A DNA stretch of 64,000 nt. It comes from Amycolatopsis lexingtonensis. GTDB lineage: Bacteria > Actinomycetota > Actinomycetes > Mycobacteriales > Pseudonocardiaceae. Each line of letters opens with the position of its first letter. Positions within the stretch are counted from its first letter, which is position 1. The stretch spans positions 8,096,501 to 8,160,500 of the forward strand of contig NZ_JADBEG010000001.1 in the NCBI RefSeq assembly GCF_014873755.1, given 5' to 3'. A program made the position numbers and the translations under genes. The notes beneath the pieces are model-generated. The model ran no database searches, was not told where the DNA came from, and saw nothing but the letters and a program-made list of their open reading frames with translations. Positions 1 to 7,908 of the stretch are shown one piece after another.

Positions 1-110
1 GCGAGTAGTTGTGGATGCTAATAGGTACAACCTCCGATGGTTAAGTTTCCTACCTATGGCGGTTGCGGGGGTGTGAACAGGCGCGTTCGACGCGTTCGAC
101 AACGTTGTCG
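1..110. other. left-edge region, no confident gene
   Basis: This edge segment is less GC-rich than the rest. An open frame runs in from the left edge on the + strand and stops at 74-76, so it could be the last codons of an upstream gene; it contains a TTA codon, rare in this DNA. Nothing else supports coding. The palindrome that follows separates it from the TetR gene. Confidence 0.2.
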
Positions 111-144
111 TTCAGGTCCGTGAATGCGCATTCACGGACCTGAA
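111..144. terminator. 34-bp perfect palindrome, terminator-like
   Basis: The two 17-nt halves are exact reverse complements, with TTCAGGTCCGTGAATGC as the left arm. It sits 9 bp past the stop of the minus-strand TetR gene, where a terminator is expected. There is no T-tract, as is usual in high-GC actinobacteria. It belongs to the set of palindromes scattered through this window. Confidence 0.6.
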
Positions 145-153
145 TCAAGTGGG

Positions 154-729
154 TCAGCGCGAAAATGTCGTGAAAGCCGGAACGGCCGCCAGTACCTCGC
201 CGAGTGCCTGCCGCGCGGATTCCCCGAACTCGCCGCCGTCGCTCCAGCGTTCGTGGGCGAGCTTCATCGCGAGCGCGCCGAGTTCCGCGGCGACGCACGC
301 GGTCAGATCCGGGACGCCGCGCCGCTTGAGGGCGTCGGCCATCGCCGCCGTGAGGGCCAGGCCCTTCAGCGCTTCGCGCTCCCGCAGTTCCGGGTTCGCG
401 TCGATCACCGCCCGCCGGAGGGCGCCGAACTCACGGCGTTCGGGCGTGAACGCCGTGCGGCCGACCGCGTCCATCGCTTCCGCGACGGCTTCGAGCGGGC
501 CCGCCGTTTCCGGCGCCGCGGCGATCGCCCCGGCGAGCAGGCCGGCCATGGTGCCGCCGCCGAAGAGCACTTCGCGCTTGTCCTGGAAGTGCCGGAAGAA
601 GGTGCTCTTCGTCAGCCCGGCGCGCTCCGCGATGTCGATCACCGTCGTGTTCTCGTAGCCGCGCTCGGCGAACAGCTCCAGGGCGGCTTTGCTCAGCCGC
701 TCCGGGGCGTTCGGTTGCCAGCGGGCCAT
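154..729 (-). CDS. TetR/AcrR family transcriptional regulator
   Basis: A 191-residue protein of normal TetR length. The N-terminus has the family DNA-binding domain: a helix with LFAERGYENTTV, then the recognition helix region GLTKSTFFRHFQDK at about residues 39-52. The C-terminal two thirds is the variable ligand-binding domain, so the inducer cannot be read. It is transcribed away from a quinone oxidoreductase gene, and an inverted repeat lies in the 79-bp gap, so it probably represses both that gene and itself. The start is the ATG at 727-729. A strong palindrome follows the stop. Confidence 0.88.
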   Translation of the reverse strand: MARWQPNAPERLSKAALELFAERGYENTTVIDIAERAGLTKSTFFRHFQDKREVLFGGGTMAGLLAGAIAAAPETAGPLEAVAEAMDAVGRTAFTPERREFGALRRAVIDANPELREREALKGLALTAAMADALKRRGVPDLTACVAAELGALAMKLAHERWSDGGEFGESARQALGEVLAAVPAFTTFSR

Positions 730-746
730 GGGGCCAGTTTACGGCA

Positions 747-783
747 CTTGGTCCCGTCATCGGTGTACGGTGATGGGACCAAG
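747..783. promoter_or_regulatory. inverted repeat, probable TetR operator
   Basis: Left arm CTTGGTCCCGTCATC (747-761) and right arm TGATGGGACCAAG (771-783) are near-perfect reverse complements around a 9-bp centre. The site lies midway between the divergent TetR and oxidoreductase starts, as a local TetR operator would. Confidence 0.6.
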
Positions 784-808
784 TCTCATCACTGTGTTGG
801 AGGTCCTC

Positions 809-1717
809 ATGAGCCGAGCCGTCGTCTACGAGAAGTTCGGTGGTCCCGAAGTCCTGGAGCTGCGTGAGGTGCCGGAACCGCACGCCGGCCCGGGCGAGGT
901 GCGCGTGCGCGTCACCGCGGCCGGGCTGAACCCGATGGACTGGGGTCTCGCCGCCCGGCCCGAGGCGGCCGCGCAGTTCGGGATCACGCTGCCCTCCGGC
1001 TTCGGGTACGACTTCGCCGGCGTCGTCGACGAGGTCGGGCCCGGCGTCACGAAGTTCGCCGCGGGCGACCGCGTCCACGGCGGCGCGCTCGGGCGGGCCG
1101 TCGCCGACTTCGTCGTCATCCAGGAATCGGACTCGCTCTTCGCCACGCCGGACGAGGTCAGCGACGAGGTGGCGAGCACCCTCCCGGTGGCCGGCTCTTC
1201 GGCGGCCGCGGCGCTGGCGGCGATCGGCCTGCGCGCCGGCGACACCGTCCTGATCGGCGGGGCCGCCGGTGGCGTGGGCATCTTCGCCGTCCAGCTCGCG
1301 AAGCTCGCCGGCGCCACTGTCATCGGCACCGCGTCGGAGAGCACGTTCGGCTTCCTGCGGGAACTCGGCGCGGAGCCGGTGACCTACGGGCCCGGCCTGG
1401 CGGACCGGGTCCGGGACCGCGGCGTGACCGCGGCGACCGACCTGTTCGGCACCGAAACGGCCGAGGCAGCGCTGGCCCTCGGCGTGCCGCCCGAGCGGAT
1501 CTCGACCATCGCCGCCGGTCCCACCCCGCCCGGCGGCGTGCGCGCCACCGGGGGCGCCGACGCACGACCCGGCGAGCTCGCGCGCATCGCCGCCGCGATC
1601 GCCGGCGGCGAGCTGACCGTGCCCGTCGCCGCGGTCTTCCCGGTCGAGAAGATCCGCGACGCGGTCGAGCTGCAGGCCGGGCGGCACGTGCACGGCAAGG
1701 TCGTCGTCACGCTCTGA
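809..1717 (+). CDS. NADP-dependent quinone oxidoreductase (zinc-independent MDR family)
   Basis: A 302-residue medium-chain reductase of the QOR type. The N-terminal GroES-like domain begins MSRAVVYEKFGGPEVLEL, and the Rossmann glycine motif IGGAAGGVG lies at about residues 149-157. The catalytic-zinc cysteine of alcohol dehydrogenases is absent, as in quinone reductases. The family reduces quinones or enones with NADPH in the cytosol. The ATG at 809 is preceded by GGAGG at 799-803; upstream in-frame starts would run through the operator. It is divergent from a TetR gene and probably under its control. The physiological substrate is unknown. Confidence 0.85.
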   Translation: MSRAVVYEKFGGPEVLELREVPEPHAGPGEVRVRVTAAGLNPMDWGLAARPEAAAQFGITLPSGFGYDFAGVVDEVGPGVTKFAAGDRVHGGALGRAVADFVVIQESDSLFATPDEVSDEVASTLPVAGSSAAAALAAIGLRAGDTVLIGGAAGGVGIFAVQLAKLAGATVIGTASESTFGFLRELGAEPVTYGPGLADRVRDRGVTAATDLFGTETAEAALALGVPPERISTIAAGPTPPGGVRATGGADARPGELARIAAAIAGGELTVPVAAVFPVEKIRDAVELQAGRHVHGKVVVTL

Positions 1718-1778
1718 GGCGAGACGCGGGCCACGGACTCAGGGAACTCACAGCGCCCGCGAGGCACCATCCGCACCG

Positions 1779-3008
1779 ATGAGCGCCCGAAACCCCTTCC
1801 GCACCCGCGCGTCCGTGGCCGCCGGCCGGCTGACCGCCTGGCTGTCCCGCAGTTCGGGGCTCGGCCGCGGCGGCATGATCGGCGGCCGCGTCACGCTCGC
1901 CCTCGACCCGCGGGCGCTGCGCCGGCTCGGGCGGGAGCGGACCGTCGTGCTGGTCACCGGCACCAACGGCAAGACGACGACGTCGCTCATGCTCACCCGC
2001 GCGCTCGAGGCGCTGGCCGAGGTCGCCGCCAACAGCGACGGCTCGAACATGCCCGACGGCGTCCTCGCCGCGCTGGCCGCCCGTCCGGACGCGCCTTACG
2101 CGGTCCTCGAAGTCGACGAGGCCCACGTGCCGTGGGTGGCCGGGCAGCTCCAGCCCGCCGTGGTGGTGCTGCTGAACCTCAGCCGCGACCAGCTCGACCG
2201 CGTCGGCGAGGTCCGCGCCACCGAACGCGACCTGCGTGCCACGCTGGCCGCGCTGCCGGCCACGGTGGTCGTCGCGAACTGCGACGACGTCCTCGTGACG
2301 TCCGCCGCGACGGCGGCCGAGCGGCCGGTGTGGGTGAGCACCGGACGGCGCTGGACCGGCGACTCGACGGCGTGCCCGCGGTGCGACGGCCTCGTCGGGT
2401 TCCACGGCAAGGACTGGAGCTGCGGCTGCGGGCTGGCCCGCCCGGAGCCCGGCTGGACCCTCGAGGGCGACCTCGTCCGCACCCCCGGTGGCCGCCAGGT
2501 CGACCTCGACCTGCGGCTGCCGGGGGACGCGAACCGGGCCAACGCGGCGCTCGCGCTGGCCGCCGCGCACCGGCTCGGCGTGCCGCCGCACACCGCGGCC
2601 GCCCGGCTGCGCACCATCACCGACATCGGCGGCCGCTACCGCACGATCCGCCGGTCCCGGCACTCCGTGCGGCTGATGCTGGCGAAGAACCCGGCCGGCT
2701 GGGTCGAAACGCTGCGCGTGCTGGACGAGGACACGCCGGTGATCGTCGCGGTGAACGCGCAGGAAGCCGACGGGCGGGACCTGTCCTGGCTCTGGGACGT
2801 GCACTTCGAGCGGCTGCGCGGGCGCCAGGTGGTCGTCACCGGCGAGCGCGGCGCCGATCTCTCCGTCCGGCTCTGCTACGCCGAAGTCGCGCACTGGACC
2901 GAGCCGGACCCGGTCGCCGCGATCGACGGCCTTCCGCCCGGCGGCGTCGAGCTGGTCGCCAACTACACCGCCTTCCGCGACCTGGTCGGGCGGCTGCCCG
3001 GTGGCTGA
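1779..3008 (+). CDS. murT: lipid II isoglutaminyl synthase, Mur ligase subunit MurT
   Basis: A 409-residue Mur-ligase-like protein. The ATP-binding loop VTGTNGKTTTS is at about residues 59-69. A four-cysteine zinc ribbon (C199, C202, C215, C217) is inserted in the central domain, a hallmark of MurT. The C-terminal part matches the MurT-specific DUF1727 region. MurT activates the D-glutamate alpha-carboxyl of lipid II, and the partner GatD supplies ammonia, giving D-isoglutamine in peptidoglycan at the inner face of the membrane. The gene overlaps the gatD start by 8 bp, which fits translational coupling and a two-subunit complex. The ATG at 1779 fits the family N-terminus. Confidence 0.93.
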   Translation: MSARNPFRTRASVAAGRLTAWLSRSSGLGRGGMIGGRVTLALDPRALRRLGRERTVVLVTGTNGKTTTSLMLTRALEALAEVAANSDGSNMPDGVLAALAARPDAPYAVLEVDEAHVPWVAGQLQPAVVVLLNLSRDQLDRVGEVRATERDLRATLAALPATVVVANCDDVLVTSAATAAERPVWVSTGRRWTGDSTACPRCDGLVGFHGKDWSCGCGLARPEPGWTLEGDLVRTPGGRQVDLDLRLPGDANRANAALALAAAHRLGVPPHTAAARLRTITDIGGRYRTIRRSRHSVRLMLAKNPAGWVETLRVLDEDTPVIVAVNAQEADGRDLSWLWDVHFERLRGRQVVVTGERGADLSVRLCYAEVAHWTEPDPVAAIDGLPPGGVELVANYTAFRDLVGRLPGG

Positions 3009-3705
3009 GTCGGTCGTCCACATCGGACTGTTGCTGCCGGAGGTGCTGGGCACGTACGGCGACACCGGCAACGCGCAGGTGCTCTGCCGCCGGCTGCGCT
3101 GGCGTGGGCTCGACGCCGAGGTGGTGCCGGTCGGGCTGGGCGAGCCGGTACCGTCCACTTTGGACCTGTACCTGCTCGGCGGCGGTGAGGACGGCGCACA
3201 GGCGCTGGCCGCCGCCCACCTGCGCAAGCACTGGCGGTCGCGCTCGCGCGGCGCGGTGATCTTCGGCGTCTGCGCGGGCCTGCAGGTGCTCGGCACCCGC
3301 TTCCGCGGCCTCGACGGCGTCGAGCACGACGGTCTGGGCCTGCTCGACGTCACCACGGAACCCGGCGAGCGGCGCGCGGTGGCCGAGCTGGTGGCGACGT
3401 CGTCCGGGCTGCTCCCGGAACCGCTCACCGGCTTCGAGAACCACCTGGGCGTCAGCAAGCTCGGCGCGGACAGTGAGCCGCTCGGGACGGTCGTGCGCGG
3501 CACGGGCAACGGGGACGGCACGGAAGGCGCGGTGACGGACCGGGTCATCGGCACGTACCTGCACGGCCCGGCGCTGGCCCGCAACCCGGTGCTGGCGGAC
3601 CTGCTGCTGAGCTGGGTGGCGGGGCACCCGCTGCCGCCGCTGGAGGTGCCCGAGGTCGACCGCCTGCGCGCCGAGCGGCTCACCGCGACCCGGCGCCGGC
3701 GGTGA
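3001..3705 (+). CDS. gatD: lipid II isoglutaminyl synthase, glutaminase subunit GatD
   Basis: A 234-residue class I glutamine amidotransferase of the CobB/CobQ type. The nucleophile elbow FGVCAGLQVLG places the catalytic cysteine at C91, and the late histidine is in GTYLHGPALARNP at about H188. It hydrolyses glutamine and passes ammonia to MurT. The start is a GTG at 3001, inside the end of murT. The last codons, including the stop, are part of a 23-bp sequence repeated 152 bp downstream on the far side of a hairpin cluster. Confidence 0.93.
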   Translation: MAESVVHIGLLLPEVLGTYGDTGNAQVLCRRLRWRGLDAEVVPVGLGEPVPSTLDLYLLGGGEDGAQALAAAHLRKHWRSRSRGAVIFGVCAGLQVLGTRFRGLDGVEHDGLGLLDVTTEPGERRAVAELVATSSGLLPEPLTGFENHLGVSKLGADSEPLGTVVRGTGNGDGTEGAVTDRVIGTYLHGPALARNPVLADLLLSWVAGHPLPPLEVPEVDRLRAERLTATRRRR

Positions 3706-3864
3706 CCCGGTGCCCGTAGCCCCGCCCACCGCCGCCACCCGCGGCAAGCGCCCCAATGTGGCGTTCGGTGCGTCCAGCGCACCGAACGCCACATTGGGTG
3801 CGCTGGACGCACCCAACGCCACATTGGGGTGGTCGGGTGGACCGGCGCCGGCGGTGACCCGGTG
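3690..3864. repeat. 23-bp direct repeats bracketing a hairpin cluster
   Basis: The sequence beginning CCGGCGCCGGCGGTGACC occurs at 3690-3712, across the gatD stop codon, and again at 3842-3864. Between the copies lies the whole CCCCAATGTGG hairpin cluster. A direct duplication flanking the element suggests it arrived by an event that duplicated the gatD end, or that a segment was tandemly duplicated and then diverged. Confidence 0.7.
3751..3830. repeat. composite palindromic element, one left arm and two right arms
   Basis: The arm CCCCAATGTGGCGTTCGG (from 3751) is followed by two inverted copies, the first ending at 3798 and the second at 3829, separated by TGCGCTGGA. It can fold as alternative hairpins with stems of about 20 bp. 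The same three-arm layout recurs at 55576-55658 and a simple two-arm version at 16787-16840. It probably serves as a terminator after gatD. Confidence 0.75.
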
Positions 3865-3906
3865 GACGTAACCGCGGCGGAACCGCGGGTGGCGGCGGTT
3901 CGCGGT

Positions 3907-3912
3907 TACGCT
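3907..3912 (+). promoter_or_regulatory. -10 hexamer for a probably leaderless mRNA
   Basis: TACGCT fits the actinobacterial -10 consensus TANNNT and ends 6 nt before the GTG of the kinase gene. There is no Shine-Dalgarno sequence before that GTG, so transcription probably starts at or very near the start codon. No clear -35 is visible. Confidence 0.4.
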
Positions 3913-3918
3913 GCGTTG

Positions 3919-5307
3919 GTGAAGCTGGGCAGGGTGATCGCCGCGACCGGCGTCCGGATGCGCACCACCGCCGTGGCGGTGCTGGCGCTCGCGCTGGCCA
4001 TCGCCGCCGCCGGGGTGGTCGTCGTGCTGCTGCTCGAGGAGTCGCTCGACCGCAGCGTCACCGAGAGTGCCCGCAGCACCGGCCGCCAGGTCGCCATCCA
4101 GCTCGTCCGCGAAGGCGCGCGCGACCTCAGCGCGAGCGACGTCGCCAGCACCGGTGACACCGAAGCCGTCACGCAGGTGCTGGACGCGCGGGGCGTGCCG
4201 ATCGCGAGCGACCCGGCGATCGTCGGGCACCCGCCGCTGACCGCCGCGCGGCCGGTCGTCGGGCACGAGACCATCGAGACGCTGCCGCTCGGCCTGAACG
4301 GCGACAGCGACGACTACCGCGTGGTGTCGCAGGAGGTGAACGGGCCCGGCGGGCCGTTCACGGTGATCTCCGCGCGCTCGCTGGAGCCGGTGACCGAGGC
4401 GTCGACCCGGCTGACGTTGCTGTTCGGCCTGATCGCCGTGCCGCTGCTCGCGATCTCCGGCCTCGCCGTGTACCGCGCGGTCGGCTCGGCGCTGCGGCCG
4501 GTCGAGCGGATGCGGCGGACCGTCGCGGAGATCTCGACGCGCGACCTCGCCGCGCGCGTGCCGCTGCCGCCAGGTGGGGACGAGGTACACCGGCTGGCCG
4601 TCACGCTCAACGAAATGCTGTCCCGGCTGGCGTCCGCGCAGGCCGCGCAACGCCGGTTCGTCGCCGACGCCAGCCACGAGCTGCGCTCGCCGCTCTCGAC
4701 CATCAGCACCGCGATCGACGTCTCCGGGCGGCACCCGGAAAGCACCCGCGACCTGGTGCCGGTGATCGCCCGCGAAACCGCGCGGCTGCGCGAGCTCGTC
4801 GACGACCTGCTCATGCTGGCCCGCACCGACGACGCCACCGACCGGCCGCAGCGCACCGAGGTCGACCTCGACGACATCGTCCGCGCCGAAGCCGAGCGGG
4901 TCCGCGGCGAAGGCGCGCTGGACGTCGAGGTCCGGGCCGGGCCGGCGAAGGTCCGCGGCAGCGAGGCCCAGCTGCGGCGGGCGGTGCGGAACCTGGTCGA
5001 CAACGCCCGCGGGCACGCGCGGTCGCGCATCCGAGTCAGCAGCGCGGTGCGCGGCGACCTCGCCGTGGTCGAGGTGACCGACGACGGGCCCGGCGTCGGG
5101 GAAGCCGACCGGGAACGGATCTTCGAGCGGTTCGTCCGGCTCGACGCGTCGCGGCAGCGCGGGCACGGCGGCACCGGGCTGGGCCTGCCGATCGTGGCCG
5201 GCATCGCGGCCCGCCACGGCGGCCGGGCGCGCTGCGCGGACCCCGGGGAGCCGGGCGCGCGGTTCGTGATCGAGCTGCCGGTGATCGCCGTGCCGAAGGA
5301 GGAGTAG
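3919..5307 (+). CDS. two-component sensor histidine kinase
   Basis: A 462-residue membrane kinase. There is a transmembrane segment at about 16-38, an extracytoplasmic sensor of about 125 residues, a second segment at about 165-186, then HAMP. The dimerisation/phosphoacceptor motif DASHELRSPL carries H253. The ATPase part shows the N box RNLVDNARGHA, the G1 box DDGPGVG and the G2 box GTGLGL. It should autophosphorylate and pass phosphate to the response regulator whose GTG overlaps its stop by one base. I chose GTG 3919 because the protein then starts just before the first membrane helix and a -10 box lies 6 nt upstream. The signal is unknown. Confidence 0.9.
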   Translation: MKLGRVIAATGVRMRTTAVAVLALALAIAAAGVVVVLLLEESLDRSVTESARSTGRQVAIQLVREGARDLSASDVASTGDTEAVTQVLDARGVPIASDPAIVGHPPLTAARPVVGHETIETLPLGLNGDSDDYRVVSQEVNGPGGPFTVISARSLEPVTEASTRLTLLFGLIAVPLLAISGLAVYRAVGSALRPVERMRRTVAEISTRDLAARVPLPPGGDEVHRLAVTLNEMLSRLASAQAAQRRFVADASHELRSPLSTISTAIDVSGRHPESTRDLVPVIARETARLRELVDDLLMLARTDDATDRPQRTEVDLDDIVRAEAERVRGEGALDVEVRAGPAKVRGSEAQLRRAVRNLVDNARGHARSRIRVSSAVRGDLAVVEVTDDGPGVGEADRERIFERFVRLDASRQRGHGGTGLGLPIVAGIAARHGGRARCADPGEPGARFVIELPVIAVPKEE

Positions 5308-5987
5308 TGCGCCTGCTGATCGTGGAGGACGAGCGCGAGTTCGCGGAGACGCTGCGGCGCGGGCTGGTCGCCGAGGGCTTCACCACCGACGTCGCCCACA
5401 CCGGCCGCGAAGGGCTCTGGCGGGCGACCGAGCACGAGTACGACGTCGTCGTGCTCGACATCATGCTGCCCGAGCTGTCCGGCTACGAGGTGCTGAAACG
5501 CTTGCGGGCGGCGGAAAACTGGACGCCGGTGCTGATGCTCACGGCCAAGGACGGCGAGTACGACGAAGCCGACGCGTTCGACCTCGGCGCCGACGACTAC
5601 CTCTCGAAGCCGTTCTCGTTCGTCGTGCTCATCGCCCGGCTGCGCGCGCTGCTGCGCCGGGGCGCGCCGGCCCGCCCGGCCGTGCTGGAGTCGGGCGACC
5701 TGCGGCTCGACCCGTCCGCGCGAACCGTCCACAGAGGACAAAAGCGGATCGAGCTGACCGCGCGGGAGTTCGGGTTGCTGGAGTTCCTGCTGCGGCGGCC
5801 GGGTACCGCGCTGACGAAGAACGAGATCCTCAACCACGTCTGGGACGCGCACTACGACGGCGACGAGAACGTCGTCGAGGTCTACATCGGGTACCTCCGG
5901 CGCAAGATCGACACGCCGTTCGGCACCCGCACCATCGAGACGGTCCGGGGTGTCGGATACCGGCTGGTGGACGTTACTCGATCGTAA
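5307..5987 (+). CDS. OmpR-family response regulator
   Basis: A 226-residue protein with a receiver domain followed by a winged-helix DNA-binding domain. In the receiver, the acidic pocket is in LLIVEDE, the phosphoacceptor is D51 in VVVLDIMLPELSG, and the conserved lysine is in YLSKPF. The C-terminal wing carries the motif RTIETVRGVGYRL. The start GTG shares its first G with the kinase TAG stop, and AAGGAGG at 5297-5303 serves as ribosome-binding site. Targets are unknown; the nearest downstream genes are the gas-vesicle operon, and control of it is only a possibility. Confidence 0.92.
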   Translation: MRLLIVEDEREFAETLRRGLVAEGFTTDVAHTGREGLWRATEHEYDVVVLDIMLPELSGYEVLKRLRAAENWTPVLMLTAKDGEYDEADAFDLGADDYLSKPFSFVVLIARLRALLRRGAPARPAVLESGDLRLDPSARTVHRGQKRIELTAREFGLLEFLLRRPGTALTKNEILNHVWDAHYDGDENVVEVYIGYLRRKIDTPFGTRTIETVRGVGYRLVDVTRS

Positions 5988-6172
5988 TCTACCGGGCGAA
6001 TCCGGCGCATTGGTTCCGCCGGGTGTCCCGGCACTGCGCCGTTTGCCGCCGCCGGTTGCCGCATTGCGCCCATTCATTACCGCGAACCGGTGAAAAATAC
6101 CGTCCCGCACCGCTACCTCGGGGAGTTGTGCCCGTTGCTACGGTGGGCACCCACCCGCGACCCAGGAAAGCG

Positions 6173-6502
6173 ATGAGTGAATCGCCAGAGCCGTTCCTTG
6201 CGTCAAACAACGATATTCCGGACCGCGCCGGGAAATCCGTTCCCCGGTTGCGTGCTGCCGACGCCATTGGCGCCGCGAAGGAGCAGTTCGGTGTGGTGAC
6301 CGGGCTGGTCCCGCACGCCGTGACGGGCGTCCGCAGCCGCGCCGACGGCGGCTGGTCCGTGCTCGTCGACGTTGTCGAGCTGGCCCGGATCCCGGATTCC
6401 ACCAGCGTGATGGCCACCTACCGGGTGGACGTCGACGGGACCGGCGAACTCGGTGCGTGCGAGCGGCTGCGGCGCTTCACCCGCGGCGCCACCGATTTGT
6501 GA
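6173..6502 (+). CDS. gvpO: gas vesicle protein GvpO
   Basis: A 109-residue protein. The C-terminal half, from about residue 28 (AADAIGAAKEQFGVVTGL), matches GvpO, including the motif WSVLVDVVELARIPD and the end YRVDVDGTGELGACERLRRF. The acidic N-terminus is low complexity. GvpO is an accessory gas-vesicle protein of actinobacteria and haloarchaea with an unclear role in regulation or assembly. It is the first gene of the gvp operon. The ATG at 6173 has AGGAAAG just upstream; earlier in-frame starts lie in non-conserved sequence. The 185-bp gap before it holds no other gene and probably the operon promoter. Confidence 0.88.
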   Translation: MSESPEPFLASNNDIPDRAGKSVPRLRAADAIGAAKEQFGVVTGLVPHAVTGVRSRADGGWSVLVDVVELARIPDSTSVMATYRVDVDGTGELGACERLRRFTRGATDL

Positions 6503-6510
6503 AAGGAGAG

Positions 6511-6789
6511 GTGACACGATTGGCCGCTTCGTCCGATTCGTTGGCGGACGTTCTGGAACGCGTACTCGACAAGGGGGTCGTGATAGCCGGTGACATCGGG
6601 GTCAGCGTCGTCGACGTCGAATTGCTGACCCTGCGGATCCGGCTCTTCATCGCTTCCGCGCAGACCGCGAAGGAAATGGGGATGGACTGGTGGACCGGCG
6701 ACCCGTTCTTCGCCCCCAACGCCGTCCGTCCCGAACTCGAAAACGCCGGACCGGAGCCGGTGCTGCCGGAAGGGGAAAGACCGCGGTGA
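6511..6789 (+). CDS. gvpA: gas vesicle structural protein GvpA
   Basis: A 92-residue protein with the highly conserved GvpA core SSDSLADVLERVLDKGVV followed by AGDIGVSVVDVELLTLRIRL and an IASAQTAKEMGMDWW end. GvpA subunits polymerise into the ribbed shell of the gas vesicle. There is an extended C-terminal tail (about 25 residues after DWW) rich in Pro and Glu. The start is uncertain: GTG 6511 follows GGAG closely, and TTG 6520 is better spaced. Together with the downstream paralogues gvpS and gvpJ it supplies three GvpA-family proteins in one operon. Confidence 0.93.
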   Translation: MTRLAASSDSLADVLERVLDKGVVIAGDIGVSVVDVELLTLRIRLFIASAQTAKEMGMDWWTGDPFFAPNAVRPELENAGPEPVLPEGERPR

Positions 6790-7514
6790 GCACCAAGAAC
6801 TGGCTCTGCGCGTACGCGATCACGCGCAACCGGCCCGCGCTGGACATCGGGGAGTCGCCACGGCTGATCGGCTACCGCGACCTCGGGGTCGTCGTCGCCG
6901 AGGCGTCCCCGGCCCGCTTCGACCGCATCGACACGCTCGACCCGGTCGACGGCGCGCTCGCCGAGCTGGCCCGCGAGCACGACGCGGTGGTGCGCGCGGT
7001 GTTCCGCCACGAACCCGTGCTGCCGCTGCGGTTCGGCACGGTCCTGGACGGGGAGGCCGCCGCGGTCCGGCTCCTCGAAGCGGGGTACGAGCAGGCGCGC
7101 ACGTGCCTCGACGAGGTCGACGGGCACCGCGAGTGGGGCGTCCGAATCCGCCACACCGAGCCCGCCGCGACCAGCCGCCCGGACGCGACGGGCCTGACGG
7201 GCACGCAGTACCTCGTCCGGCGCCGCGAACGCCTGAAGGCGATCCAGCGTGGCCGCGAAGAAGTGCTGGCGGCCGCCGGCCGGCTCGAGGAAGCACTGCG
7301 CCGCCACGCCACCGACAGCATCGGCCGGGCGCGGCCGCACGGGGTGCTGCTCAACACGGCGTTCCTGGTGGAAACCGGCCGGGAAGCGGCGTTCCACGCG
7401 GAGTTCGAGTGGTTCGCCCGCGAGCTGCGCGCGGCGGGCGCGACGGTGGAGACCTCGGGGCCGTGGCCGCCCTACTCGTTCACCGACGTGGAGCTGGGTG
7501 CGGCGGATGGCTGA
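6786..7514 (+). CDS. gvpF: gas vesicle protein GvpF (GvpL/GvpF family)
   Basis: A 242-residue protein of the GvpF/GvpL family. Family features include the N-terminal LCAYAIT strand, the block VFRHEPVLPLRFGT at about residues 73-86, and the C-terminal TSGPWPPYSF. GvpF is a minor accessory protein that contacts GvpA during assembly. The GTG at 6786 overlaps the gvpA stop (GTGA), indicating translational coupling. Confidence 0.9.
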   Translation: MSTKNWLCAYAITRNRPALDIGESPRLIGYRDLGVVVAEASPARFDRIDTLDPVDGALAELAREHDAVVRAVFRHEPVLPLRFGTVLDGEAAAVRLLEAGYEQARTCLDEVDGHREWGVRIRHTEPAATSRPDATGLTGTQYLVRRRERLKAIQRGREEVLAAAGRLEEALRRHATDSIGRARPHGVLLNTAFLVETGREAAFHAEFEWFARELRAAGATVETSGPWPPYSFTDVELGAADG

Positions 7515-7695
7515 CGCGGAAGTGGTGCGCTTGACCACGGACTCGCCCGCCGAAGCCGTCGCCGACCTGCTCGACCGGGTCGTGCACCGCGGCGCCGTCG
7601 TCACCGGGGACGTGATCATCTCGCTCGCCGGCATCGACCTCGTCCGGCTCGACCTGCGGCTGCTGCTGCTCGGGCTCGAGGAGGCGCCGGGATGA
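7507..7695 (+). CDS. gvpS: small GvpA-family protein (GvpS-like)
   Basis: A 62-residue member of the GvpA/J/M/S family. The pattern LLDRVVHRGAVVTGDVIIS then LAGIDLVRLDLRLLL parallels GvpA but is shorter, lacking the region after the second helix. In actinobacterial clusters the corresponding short paralogue is called GvpS, so the symbol is by position and size. The ATG lies 8 bp inside the end of gvpF, and the stop overlaps the gvpK start. Confidence 0.78.
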   Translation: MADAEVVRLTTDSPAEAVADLLDRVVHRGAVVTGDVIISLAGIDLVRLDLRLLLLGLEEAPG

Positions 7696-7907
7696 CCGAG
7701 CCCGTCCGGCTGCCCGCCGACGCCGGGCGCGGGCTGGGGCACCTCGTCGTCACCGTGCTCGACATCCTCCGCGAGGTGCTCGAACGGCAGGCGCTGCGGC
7801 GCCTGGACAGCCTCACACCCGCCCAGGTCGAAGACCTCGGGCAGGCCCTGATCGACCTGGATCGCCGGTTCGCCGAGATCCGGGCCGCCCTCGACGAAAG
7901 GACCTGA
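7692..7907 (+). CDS. gvpK: gas vesicle protein GvpK
   Basis: A 71-residue protein matching the GvpK core: [27 protein letters not shown] helix followed by the helix [16 protein letters not shown]. GvpK is an accessory protein needed for proper vesicle formation. The start forms an ATGA overlap with the gvpS stop. Confidence 0.88.
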   Translation: MTEPVRLPADAGRGLGHLVVTVLDILREVLERQALRRLDSLTPAQVEDLGQALIDLDRRFAEIRAALDERT

Positions 7908-7908
7908 G

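Noticed and set aside
2..76. Plus-strand open frame entering from the left edge
   Set aside because: Too short to identify; contains a TTA codon and ends without any supporting motif, so it is only noted as a possible gene end.
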